Shown piece after piece: positions 1 through 5,104 of a stretch of DNA of 5,104 nucleotides. Origin of the DNA: Gammaproteobacteria bacterium (GTDB lineage: Bacteria > Pseudomonadota > Gammaproteobacteria > Pseudomonadales > Azotimanducaceae). The notes under the pieces were generated by a model that saw nothing but the letters and a program-made list of their open reading frames with translations, had not been told where the DNA came from and ran no database searches. The DNA lies in contig PBUF01000136.1 of assembly GCA_002727775.1 (NCBI GenBank), positions 1 through 5,104 of the forward strand. The letters run 5' to 3'. A program made the position numbers and the translations under genes. Position 1 is the stretch's first letter, and every line of letters starts with the position of its first letter.

Positions 1-222
1 GAGTGGATCCCTAATAAAGGAGTCAATTGGTCAGATTTTTCCGATCTTTCAAATGATAAAGCACCTCTAAACGATTCAGGAAAGATCCAAAAATTAGAAA
101 CAGGAAACTGGTCAATTTTAAAAGGGGGGGCTTGGGCTAGGGGTTATCAGGGCGTAGTTCATCGATCACCTCATGATTATTCGGAAAGGCTGCTACTCTC
201 TCTAGATCCGATTTCCGAGTAA
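1..222 (+). CDS. C-terminal fragment of a DUF1826-like protein (5' end outside window)
   Basis: An open frame runs from the first base to a TAA at 220-222, giving 73 residues with no start, so the gene begins upstream of the window. The visible part opens with EWIPNKGV and carries a lysine-glycine turn (ILKGGAW, residues 39-45) followed by GVVHRSP (51-57) and ERLLLSLD (62-69). The order EWLP-like, LKG-x-W, HRSP, then an arginine and LLLxLD is what I remember of the DUF1826 family, whose members in pseudomonads lie near zinc-responsive genes; the family has no established biochemical role that I know of. His54 and Arg63 could be read as the distal His/Arg pair of a 2-oxoglutarate oxygenase fold, but the fragment is too short to decide. 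A run of seven G at 124-130 lies in frame and does not break it. The coding call is firm; the family name is recalled from motif pattern only. Confidence 0.6.
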   Translation, partial: EWIPNKGVNWSDFSDLSNDKAPLNDSGKIQKLETGNWSILKGGAWARGYQGVVHRSPHDYSERLLLSLDPISE

Positions 223-226
223 TCTA

Positions 227-257
227 TTGCAAGCAAGAGTAGGAAACCACTTATAAT
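227..257 (+). promoter_or_regulatory. Candidate sigma70-type promoter for the metallophosphatase gene
   Basis: A perfect TATAAT sits at 252-257, about 65 bases before the ATG at 323, in the gap after the upstream stop codon. A partial -35 match, TTGCAA (4 of 6), lies at 227-232 with a 19-base spacer, which is longer than the ideal 17. Transcription would start near 264, leaving a leader of about 59 bases. The gap of 100 bases between genes suggests that the phosphatase has its own promoter instead of depending on read-through. The -10 match is good and the -35 is weak. Confidence 0.4.
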
Positions 258-322
258 CGGTAACACCTAATCTCCCAAACACCGCAACAAAAATTTCGGA
301 ACAAGTAAACACAGTCATAGTT

Positions 323-1918
323 ATGAATCATCTATCAAAAATCATATTCGCGATCGCTCTTCTTGTTTTCTCACAGCTGAATGCACACGATAAATGGGAG
401 GCTGTAGAGTATTCGCGAGAAGCCGCGCATGCCCCAACTCCCCTGCCAGACCGCATCGTCCTAACTTGGGAGGGAGACCCCTCAATAACTCAGTCGGTTA
501 CCTGGCGCACTGATGTATCTATCAAAAAAGGGATCGCACAGCTAGCAATAGCCAACTCAAACGGGAGAGCGTTGGAAACTGAGACTTTCGAAGCAAACAC
601 CTCCTACTTTAAAAGTGATATCAATGAAGCTCACTACCACACAGCCACATTTACGAAACTGACACCCGATACGCTTTACACTTATCGCGTAGGAGATGGC
701 GCTAACTGGACTGAGTACTATCATTTCAAGACTGCGAGCGACCGCGCTCGACCTTTCAGCTTCATCTACTTTGGAGACGCACAAAACGAAGTGCGGACGC
801 ACTGGTCAAGGGTCTTTAGAGAAGCCTTTCGAGATGCTCCTAGGGCCGCATTTACGCTGCATGCTGGAGACCTCGTAGACAACAACGATTGGGACTCCGA
901 GTGGGGCGAATGGCACCAAGGACCGGATTGGGTTAATGGAACTCTCCCAGTGATTGCAACTCCTGGAAACCATGAATATCGCCGTGTTGACGCTGGCTCT
1001 CGATCGGAACGCTTTTGGACGACCAGCGATGGGCAGACCATTGAAGTCGACATGACCTCGTTCAAGCCAGTATCAAAAGAGAACGGTACAACCTATAAGA
1101 TTTCTTTCGTCGGCCCTAAGGGCAATAAAACCTACTTAGAAATCAACGACGGAGGGAACATCATCACCGTCGATGAAGGAGTAGAAAAAATAACCGGTCA
1201 TAAAAAAGACGAATTGTTAGGAACTAGTTTCTATGCGGCCCCTCTCTACGACAAGCAGCGCAAACCTGGAAAGCCAGCCGTCAGCACGCACTGGCGACCA
1301 CAATTTGCTTTCCCAGTTCAGAATGTACCGAGCGACAATCTCAAAGAGACAGTCTATTTCATCGATTATCAGGGTGTGCGCTTTATCTCGCTTGACTCAA
1401 ACACTGAAACCGAGTTGCAGGTACCCTGGCTTCGAAAGGCACTCAAAGAAAACCCCAACCGGTGGACCATATTAACTTTCCATCATCCAATTTTTTCACC
1501 AGGATCAGATCGCGATAATAAAGACCTCAGAGAGCTATGGAAGCCAATCCTGGATGAGTTCAAAGTCGACTTAGTTCTCAGCGGTCACGATCACACTTAC
1601 GCGCGCACTGGAAAGATAGATACTCGAGCACTAACTAATGTGCCTGCTGGCTATCAGCAGGCCTATGATCCTGAAATTGGCACTGTCTATGTTGTTTCCG
1701 TTAGCGGCCCAAAAATGTACCCCATCACCAAGGGAGGCTACGCCAAGAGAGTTGCCGAAAATACACAGCTTTATCAAATCATACACGTTGATGATCTTAA
1801 TTTGAGGTACGAGGCTTACGAGGCGACAGGAGATCTTTACGATACTTTTACTTTAAGAAAAAGAGAGGGACTACCTAACCTTCTTATCGAAGCTTTACCG
1901 CCTGAAAATCGACGTTGA
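323..1918 (+). CDS. Exported purple-acid-phosphatase-like metallophosphoesterase with PAS-like insert
   Basis: Predicted to hydrolyse phosphomonoesters or diesters outside the cytoplasm with a two-metal centre; substrate unknown. The 531-residue protein opens with a signal peptide (basic MNHLSK, hydrophobic stretch to about residue 19, likely cut after LNA at 22). Residues ~42-136 resemble the fibronectin-like N-terminal domain of purple acid phosphatases (LTWEGDP, SVTWRT, YTYRVGDG). The calcineurin-type catalytic domain follows with its metal motifs in order: GDAQ (151-154), AGDLVDNN (181-188), GNHE (215-218), FHHP (386-389) and GHDH (421-424). The usual GDxxY tyrosine that gives purple enzymes their colour is Asp186 here. 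Between GNHE and the conserved HWRPQF/ETVYFIDYQGVRFIS stretch is an extra ~100 residues containing a PAS-like segment. ATG 323 is chosen because it creates the signal peptide; no Shine-Dalgarno sequence is evident before it. Stop TGA at 1916-1918. The superfamily is secure; the exact activity is not. Confidence 0.9.
   Translation: MNHLSKIIFAIALLVFSQLNAHDKWEAVEYSREAAHAPTPLPDRIVLTWEGDPSITQSVTWRTDVSIKKGIAQLAIANSNGRALETETFEANTSYFKSDINEAHYHTATFTKLTPDTLYTYRVGDGANWTEYYHFKTASDRARPFSFIYFGDAQNEVRTHWSRVFREAFRDAPRAAFTLHAGDLVDNNDWDSEWGEWHQGPDWVNGTLPVIATPGNHEYRRVDAGSRSERFWTTSDGQTIEVDMTSFKPVSKENGTTYKISFVGPKGNKTYLEINDGGNIITVDEGVEKITGHKKDELLGTSFYAAPLYDKQRKPGKPAVSTHWRPQFAFPVQNVPSDNLKETVYFIDYQGVRFISLDSNTETELQVPWLRKALKENPNRWTILTFHHPIFSPGSDRDNKDLRELWKPILDEFKVDLVLSGHDHTYARTGKIDTRALTNVPAGYQQAYDPEIGTVYVVSVSGPKMYPITKGGYAKRVAENTQLYQIIHVDDLNLRYEAYEATGDLYDTFTLRKREGLPNLLIEALPPENRR
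1091..1276 (+). other. PAS-like segment inserted in the metallophosphatase
   Basis: Residues 257-318 of the phosphatase, between the third metal motif (GNHE) and the fourth (HHP), read like the core of a PAS domain: a beta-strand pair around YLEINDGGNIITVDEG, then EKITGHKKDELLGTSF, the helix and turn typical of PAS (compare the common pattern of a hydrophobic residue, TGY, two or three residues, EELLG). It is shorter than a full PAS domain of about 100 residues, so it may be a degenerate or partial one, or a coincidental resemblance within a family-specific insert. No linker to a signalling output is present. It is part of the same reading frame and not a separate gene. Confidence 0.45.
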
Positions 1919-2006
1919 TTCTATTCTAAAGGCACGTATGGGCATTCACTATAGAGCTAGTTTAGGCACAAACCTCTCGGCTTAAATGAAGAGCTGTCAG
2001 ACCACC

Positions 2007-2025
2007 CGACTCTGTGTCGTTTTTT
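2007..2025 (+). terminator. Weak terminator-like hairpin after the metallophosphatase gene
   Basis: CGAC (2007-2010), a five-base loop and GTCG (2016-2019) form a short 4-bp stem followed directly by six T (2020-2025). It lies about 90 bases after the phosphatase stop and before the dioxygenase gene, where an end of transcription would be expected. The stem is short for an intrinsic terminator, so this is tentative. The rest of the 124-base gap holds only the adjoining inverted repeat. Confidence 0.3.
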
Positions 2026-2029
2026 GACT

Positions 2030-2049
2030 GTTCCACACTAAAGTGGAAC
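2030..2049. repeat. Inverted repeat with 7-bp arms overlapping the GTG start of the dioxygenase gene
   Basis: GTTCCAC (2030-2036), six bases, then GTGGAAC (2043-2049) is a perfect inverted repeat. The first possible start codon of the downstream gene, GTG at 2043, is the first three bases of the right arm. A TTGACT sequence resembling a -35 box (5 of 6) abuts it at 2024-2029, but I find no good -10 at the right distance. The repeat could be an operator, or an RNA hairpin limiting initiation at this GTG. Either reading would favour translation starting farther downstream, at TTG 2094. Confidence 0.45.
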
Positions 2050-3293
2050 TATGGGAACGTCTTAAAGGCCAACAAACTAAAAGGCAAATTAAATTGGGCA
2101 CTAGTTCATCTATTCTTAAAAACCAAAAAGAAACTTTAGAAGCGCGTTTAAAAGAGTTGTTCGACGAAAAAGCTTACTCCACCGCTCTTGATAAAGATCA
2201 GCGAATGGGACGAAGGATACATGGCGTCGACCTCAAAAAGCCCTTAAATCCGGAACAGGCGATTTTAATGATCGACCTCCTGGATCATTACAGCATCATT
2301 AGCTTTCCAGAACAGGGTCAGCCAACCTTTGAACTTGGATTTCTAGAGAGACTGGCTAATCACTTTGGCGCACCCTTACCCCATCCCAAAAACTACGCGA
2401 ACTACGTCGAATTCAAAAAAAGTGGTGAAGAGCTAAAGCTACTTCCAAAAGACAAACAAACTCGTTCGCTCTGCGATAAAGCGTTTCCCGGTAACATCAA
2501 ATGTATCGACGGCGCAGAAAGCCCGGCTGTATACGTAGTCACCAACTTGCCAGGCAGCGGAAAAAATGAAGAAGAACAACTGGCGAGCGGACTGCATTGG
2601 CACACCGACATTGAATTCGAGCCAGTTCCCCTATCAACCAGCATGTTCTATGTTCAGTGCGTTCCAATTTCACGCGAGCATCAAAACGGCACATGGGTTC
2701 CCGACGTACGTCCAGCGGATGGCTTCTACCACCCAGACTCAAATAAAGATCTGAATAGCAGAAGGTTCGACTTACCCCTTAACGGAGAGACTGCATACGC
2801 AGACACGGCAAGCGCTTTTGAAGATTTACCAAAGGAAAAACAAAAAGAACTCGAGAAAACTCAAGTTAGACGCAGGCTCCGCGTTTCTGATGCTGGTTGG
2901 CTAACACCGCTGGTTTACCGAAATCCGCGCACTGGAAGGCAATCTCTCCATAGTCCCGTATGGGCCTCGAGAGGCAAAAACGTGGCTCCAGTCCAGATCG
3001 ACGGTTTCTCAGAGACGCAAACACGGGAGTATCTCGACGAGCTTGAGGCTCATGTCCTACAACAAAAATATCGATACGATCACCTGCATCAACCAGGGGA
3101 CGTCACCATCTGGAGCAACTTTGCTACGCTTCATAATGCGCCACCTGTCAAAAGCAAAATTTGTTCACCAGAAGATGCAAGGCTTATGTACCGAATAAGT
3201 TGTAAAGGAGAGCCAAGTTATCACCTGCCACGAAAAGATACTGACGAATGGTTAGCGGCGAATATAAGCCCCCCGTATCAATCTAATATTTAA
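2043..3293 (+). CDS. TauD/TfdA family 2-oxoglutarate/Fe(II)-dependent dioxygenase
   Basis: Predicted cytoplasmic oxygenase that couples decarboxylation of 2-oxoglutarate to hydroxylation of an unidentified substrate. The 416-residue frame has the family order: a start-of-domain stretch GRRIHGVDLKKPLNPEQ (57-73), HYSIISFPEQ (82-91), the iron motif HTD (His187, Asp189) in LHWHTDIEF, GETAYADT (248-255), the distal iron histidine His364 in FATLHNAPP, and RLMYR (380-384), whose last arginine aligns with the 2-oxoglutarate-binding arginine of TauD. It is much longer than TauD (about 280 residues), with ~55 extra N-terminal residues and a longer stretch after HxD. No signal peptide or membrane segment is seen. 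The start is uncertain: GTG 2043 sits in an inverted repeat and lacks a Shine-Dalgarno sequence, while TTG 2094 has AAGG 9 bases upstream; the first in-frame ATG (Met55) would also keep the whole domain. The substrate cannot be assigned: taurine, phenoxyacetate or other small molecules are only possibilities. Confidence 0.88.
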   Translation: MELWERLKGQQTKRQIKLGTSSSILKNQKETLEARLKELFDEKAYSTALDKDQRMGRRIHGVDLKKPLNPEQAILMIDLLDHYSIISFPEQGQPTFELGFLERLANHFGAPLPHPKNYANYVEFKKSGEELKLLPKDKQTRSLCDKAFPGNIKCIDGAESPAVYVVTNLPGSGKNEEEQLASGLHWHTDIEFEPVPLSTSMFYVQCVPISREHQNGTWVPDVRPADGFYHPDSNKDLNSRRFDLPLNGETAYADTASAFEDLPKEKQKELEKTQVRRRLRVSDAGWLTPLVYRNPRTGRQSLHSPVWASRGKNVAPVQIDGFSETQTREYLDELEAHVLQQKYRYDHLHQPGDVTIWSNFATLHNAPPVKSKICSPEDARLMYRISCKGEPSYHLPRKDTDEWLAANISPPYQSNI

Positions 3294-3307
3294 AAAAAAT
3301 CAGGTCT

Positions 3308-3324
3308 AAAAACAGTAATCACTG
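3308..3324 (-). terminator. Weak terminator-like hairpin after fghA
   Basis: Read on the - strand, just past the fghA stop, CAGT, a four-base loop and ACTG are followed by five T (plus-strand cagt 3313-3316, actg 3321-3324, A run 3308-3312). A second longer T run on the - strand (plus-strand A run ending near 3299) lies a little farther on. The site is in the 49-base gap between two convergent genes, where terminators are expected, but a 4-bp stem is weak evidence. Confidence 0.28.
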
Positions 3325-3342
3325 AATAAGCAGAAACAATAG

Positions 3343-4185
3343 TCAAAACAAATGCTGCGCATGAAAACTCAAGTGTTCTTCTATAAAGCTACTGACAAAA
3401 AAGTAGCTGTGGTCATAGCCTTGTTGTAATCGATACTCAAAGGATAATTTTCTTTCTTGAGCTACCCTCACCAAATTATCTGGCTTCAGCTGCTCAATCA
3501 AAAATTCGTCAGAATCTCCCTGATCTATCAATATCGGTACCGAGTTATCAGTAGTCTTAATCAGTTCGGTTGAATCGTACTCTTGCCAAGCTGACATCTC
3601 TTCACCGAGATAATTTGAAAATGCTTTCTGACCCCAAGCACAGTCGATGGGATTACAAATAGGACTAAATGCTGATGCCGATGAGTAATTCTTCGAATTT
3701 CTGAGCGCTATCATCAACGCGCCATGCCCTCCCATAGAATGACCGCTGATAGATCGTCGATCGCTTATCGGGAACAACGCCTCAATTAACTCAGGTAATT
3801 CTTTAACAACATAATCGTACATACGATAGTGCCGTCTCCAAGGCTCTTCTGTGGCATTCACATAAAATCCAGCGCCTAAGCCCAGATCAAAAGCGCCATC
3901 GGGGTCGTCTGGAATTTCAGCGCCCCTCGGGCTTGTGTCTGGAACCACCAAAGCCAGCCCTAGCGCAGCAGCAAACCGTTGCGCTCCCGCCTTGTGCGAA
4001 AAGTTTTCATCTGTACAAGTCAACCCTGAGAGCCAATACACCGCTGGACTCATTGCTAGTTTTCCTGGTTGAGGTGGCAAAAAAATTGAAAAGCGCATCT
4101 CACAACCCAAGACAGATGAAAAATGACTGTATTGCTCGTTGAGACCGCCGTGAGCCTTGTTGCTGCTTAATTTCTGGATTTCCAA
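3343..4185 (-). CDS. fghA: S-formylglutathione hydrolase
   Basis: Hydrolyses S-formylglutathione to formate and glutathione, the second step of glutathione-dependent formaldehyde detoxification in the cytoplasm. The 280-residue product has the family length and closely matches my memory of E. coli FrmB along its whole length: YWLSGLTCTDENF (50-62), PDTSPRG (82-88), the DLGLGAGFYVNAT stretch (100-112), PWRRHYRMYDY (115-125), the nucleophile elbow GHSMGGHGAL (148-157), FSPICNP (173-179) and GYDHSYFFVSSFIEEH (256-271). The catalytic triad is Ser150, Asp226 and His259 of the alpha/beta-hydrolase fold. The start is TTG at 4185: it aligns with the family N-terminus, GGGA lies 8 bases upstream, and the first in-frame ATG (Met30) would cut conserved sequence. 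The usual partner, glutathione-dependent formaldehyde dehydrogenase (frmA/adhC), is not in this window. It is convergent with the TauD-like gene and divergent from the methyltransferase. Confidence 0.95.
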   Translation of the reverse strand: MEIQKLSSNKAHGGLNEQYSHFSSVLGCEMRFSIFLPPQPGKLAMSPAVYWLSGLTCTDENFSHKAGAQRFAAALGLALVVPDTSPRGAEIPDDPDGAFDLGLGAGFYVNATEEPWRRHYRMYDYVVKELPELIEALFPISDRRSISGHSMGGHGALMIALRNSKNYSSASAFSPICNPIDCAWGQKAFSNYLGEEMSAWQEYDSTELIKTTDNSVPILIDQGDSDEFLIEQLKPDNLVRVAQERKLSFEYRLQQGYDHSYFFVSSFIEEHLSFHAQHLF

Positions 4186-4218
4186 AACAACATTCCCGAA
4201 GATTCCTGATTTGAAGTA

Positions 4219-4224
4219 ACTATA
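4219..4224 (-). promoter_or_regulatory. Candidate -10 box for fghA
   Basis: On the - strand these bases read TATAGT, 5 of 6 to TATAAT, placing a transcription start near 4212 and a leader of roughly 27 bases before the TTG at 4185. It overlaps the + strand -10 box of the divergent methyltransferase gene. I found no good -35 box at the expected distance, so the call rests on position and the -10 match. Confidence 0.3.
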
Positions 4225-4226
4225 AT
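4221..4226 (+). promoter_or_regulatory. Candidate -10 box for the DUF938 methyltransferase gene
   Basis: A perfect TATAAT lies here, predicting transcription from about 4233. It overlaps the ATG at 4225, which would then lie outside the transcript, supporting ATG 4273 as the true start. No convincing -35 box is visible 16-18 bases upstream, so an activator or a weak promoter is possible. Confidence 0.4.
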
Positions 4227-4261
4227 GGACTCTTTTGGCCGCGAATATAATTTCCTAGACC

Positions 4262-4265
4262 AGGA
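4262..4265 (+). promoter_or_regulatory. Ribosome binding site that decides the methyltransferase start
   Basis: AGGA lies 7 bases before the ATG at 4273, an ideal spacing. The alternative in-frame ATG at 4225 has only a weak GAAG before it. This is the clearest Shine-Dalgarno sequence in the window. Confidence 0.6.
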
Positions 4266-4272
4266 CTTAAAA

Positions 4273-4863
4273 ATGGAAGGCTTTTCACAAGCAGCAGACA
4301 ATAACAAGACGCCGATTCTAAATACGTTACGTGAATGGCTTTCAAACGGCGAGCTCGTACTTGAGATCGGCAGCGGATCGGGTCAACACGCGATCCACAT
4401 CGCGAATGCCCTTTCAAAAATCCGATGGCAGCCCACTGAGCACCCGGACGTACTGCCAATCTTGACGAAAAATATTTCTAGTTTTGGCAGCACAAACATC
4501 CTAACCCCCCAAAGCCTCGACCTCGCTGCAGTAGAATGGCCGGCCGAGTCAGTAGATTGTGTCTATGCTGCCAACGTTATTCATATAGTTGCCGAAACTC
4601 TGGGAAGAAAGCTCATTGAAACTGCTGCCGAAATCCTTGGAGCCGGCGGATTGCTTGCCTTGTACGGACCGTTTAAATATCAAGGAGACTTTACAACGAC
4701 TTCGAATGCCGAATTTGATGACTGGTTAAAAGATAGAAACCCAAAGAGCGGTATACGAGATTTTGAATGGGTAATGGAGCTCGCCAAAGACTCAGGTTTA
4801 ACATTTGTGGAAGACCGTTCGATGCCCGCGAACAATCAGTTTCTGGCATTTCGGCGCTTGTGA
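4273..4863 (+). CDS. DUF938 family SAM-dependent methyltransferase
   Basis: A predicted class I (Rossmann-fold) S-adenosylmethionine-dependent methyltransferase of the DUF938 family; the methyl acceptor is unknown. From ATG 4273 the product is 196 residues, close to the usual ~200. It opens with GFSQAADNNKTPIL (3-16), the conserved family N-terminus. The SAM-binding glycine loop is LEIGSGSGQH (30-39), followed by WQPTEH (52-57), the LDLAAVEWP strand and acidic turn (82-90), YAANVIHI (98-105), LYGPFKYQG (130-138), GIRDFEWV (160-167) and the C-terminal MPANNQFLAFRRL (184-196). All are diagnostic for DUF938. The frame could start 16 codons earlier at ATG 4225, but that codon lies inside a TATAAT box and lacks a good ribosome binding site. 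The gene is divergent from fghA with about 87 bases between chosen starts and converges on the PhyH-like gene after 28 bases. Whether it shares control with fghA is not shown by the sequence. Confidence 0.92.
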   Translation: MEGFSQAADNNKTPILNTLREWLSNGELVLEIGSGSGQHAIHIANALSKIRWQPTEHPDVLPILTKNISSFGSTNILTPQSLDLAAVEWPAESVDCVYAANVIHIVAETLGRKLIETAAEILGAGGLLALYGPFKYQGDFTTTSNAEFDDWLKDRNPKSGIRDFEWVMELAKDSGLTFVEDRSMPANNQFLAFRRL

Positions 4864-4891
4864 AAAACGAACACCAACCAGCTGGCCTCTA

Positions 4892-5104
4892 CTAGTAGAT
4901 TTGCGGGAAACCCTCGTGCCTAAATGGGCTCCCATCCTGCAGGACACTGACTTGATTAAGAGGATGACCATTTTTACCAGTTCGTTTAGCGCCAGGTCGC
5001 GCAGCTACCACTGCATCATCACCAAAAAAACGGAGAGAGAGTGTCCGCCTGGTTTCGTTCTGATGGGTAGCACCACCTCCATGCAAGGTGCTTGGATGAA
5101 ATAC
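4892..5104 (-). CDS. C-terminal part of a phytanoyl-CoA dioxygenase (PhyH) family protein (5' end outside window)
   Basis: An open - strand frame enters from the right edge and stops at TAG (4894-4892), giving 70 residues with no start in the window. It begins VFHPSTLHGGGATHQNETRR and continues LSLRFFGDDAVVAARPG, ending in FPQIY. This is the C-terminal signature of PhyH-type 2-oxoglutarate/Fe(II) oxygenases: the distal iron-binding histidine in LHGGGA (residue 8 of the fragment) followed 11 residues later by the arginine that binds 2-oxoglutarate (residue 19), the same spacing as in human phytanoyl-CoA hydroxylase, then RFxGDD and a closing FPxh. The iron HxD motif lies upstream, off the window. 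A TTG at 5086 can be forced as a start, but it would split the conserved region, so the gene is truncated by the window and not short. The substrate is unknown; many bacterial members act on small metabolites and not on phytanoyl-CoA. Confidence 0.85.
   Translation of the reverse strand, partial: VFHPSTLHGGGATHQNETRRTLSLRFFGDDAVVAARPGAKRTGKNGHPLNQVSVLQDGSPFRHEGFPQIY

Noticed and set aside
124..130. Run of seven G in the first gene, as a possible phase-variable tract
   Set aside because: The frame is intact across it and seven G is short for slipped-strand switching; nothing else suggests a variable surface or modification gene.
557..1065. Two - strand open frames within the phosphatase gene
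   Set aside because: They lie antisense to a gene with complete metal motifs, have no recognisable domains and no ribosome binding sites; they are shadows.
1919..2006. Short intergenic stretch tested for a small gene or RNA
   Set aside because: No start with a ribosome binding site and no frame of useful length; GTTT/AAAC and AGAGCT repeats are too short to mean anything.
2402..2742. Antisense frames inside the dioxygenase gene
   Set aside because: They overlap the conserved HxD region of the real gene and show low-complexity, cysteine/serine-rich translations without family features.
4220..4459. - strand frame overlapping the start of the methyltransferase gene
   Set aside because: It covers the SAM-binding region of the DUF938 gene on the opposite strand and resembles nothing; it is a shadow.
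4884..4891. Palindrome-like CCAGCTGG in the gap near the convergent ends at 4864-4891, as a terminator
   Set aside because: The sequence, a few bases after the methyltransferase stop, has no loop and no following T run; too short to call.

Overview
The window looks like ordinary chromosomal DNA from a proteobacterium, perhaps a marine gammaproteobacterium. Base composition is moderate, intergenic gaps are short, and a glutathione-dependent S-formylglutathione hydrolase and a DUF938 methyltransferase, both proteobacterial hallmarks, sit side by side. This taxonomic guess is inference from gene content only. I see no rRNA, tRNA, CRISPR array, insertion sequence or phage gene.

Layout, left to right. 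Positions 1-222 hold the C-terminal end of a + strand gene, probably of the DUF1826 family. Positions 323-1918 (+) encode an exported calcineurin-type metallophosphatase related to purple acid phosphatases. It carries an insert of about 100 residues, part of which reads like a PAS domain. Positions 1919-2042 are non-coding, with a weak terminator-like hairpin and a clear inverted repeat (7-bp arms) at 2030-2049. Positions 2043-3293 (+) encode a long TauD/TfdA-type 2-oxoglutarate/Fe(II) dioxygenase. Convergent to it, 3343-4185 (-) encodes S-formylglutathione hydrolase (fghA), started with TTG. Divergent from that, 4273-4863 (+) encodes a DUF938 SAM-dependent methyltransferase. The right edge, 4892-5104 (-), holds the C-terminus of a phytanoyl-CoA-dioxygenase-like (PhyH) protein.

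The genes alternate in strand and do not form one long operon, so a single shared pathway is not demonstrated. A loose theme is oxidative chemistry: two clear 2OG/Fe(II) oxygenases (TauD-like and PhyH-like) flank a formaldehyde-detoxification enzyme. Oxidative demethylation by such oxygenases releases formaldehyde, which the glutathione/FghA route would clear; this link is a hypothesis. The most unusual single feature is the PAS-like segment inside the secreted phosphatase. I found no convincing evidence of a wholly new multi-gene system.
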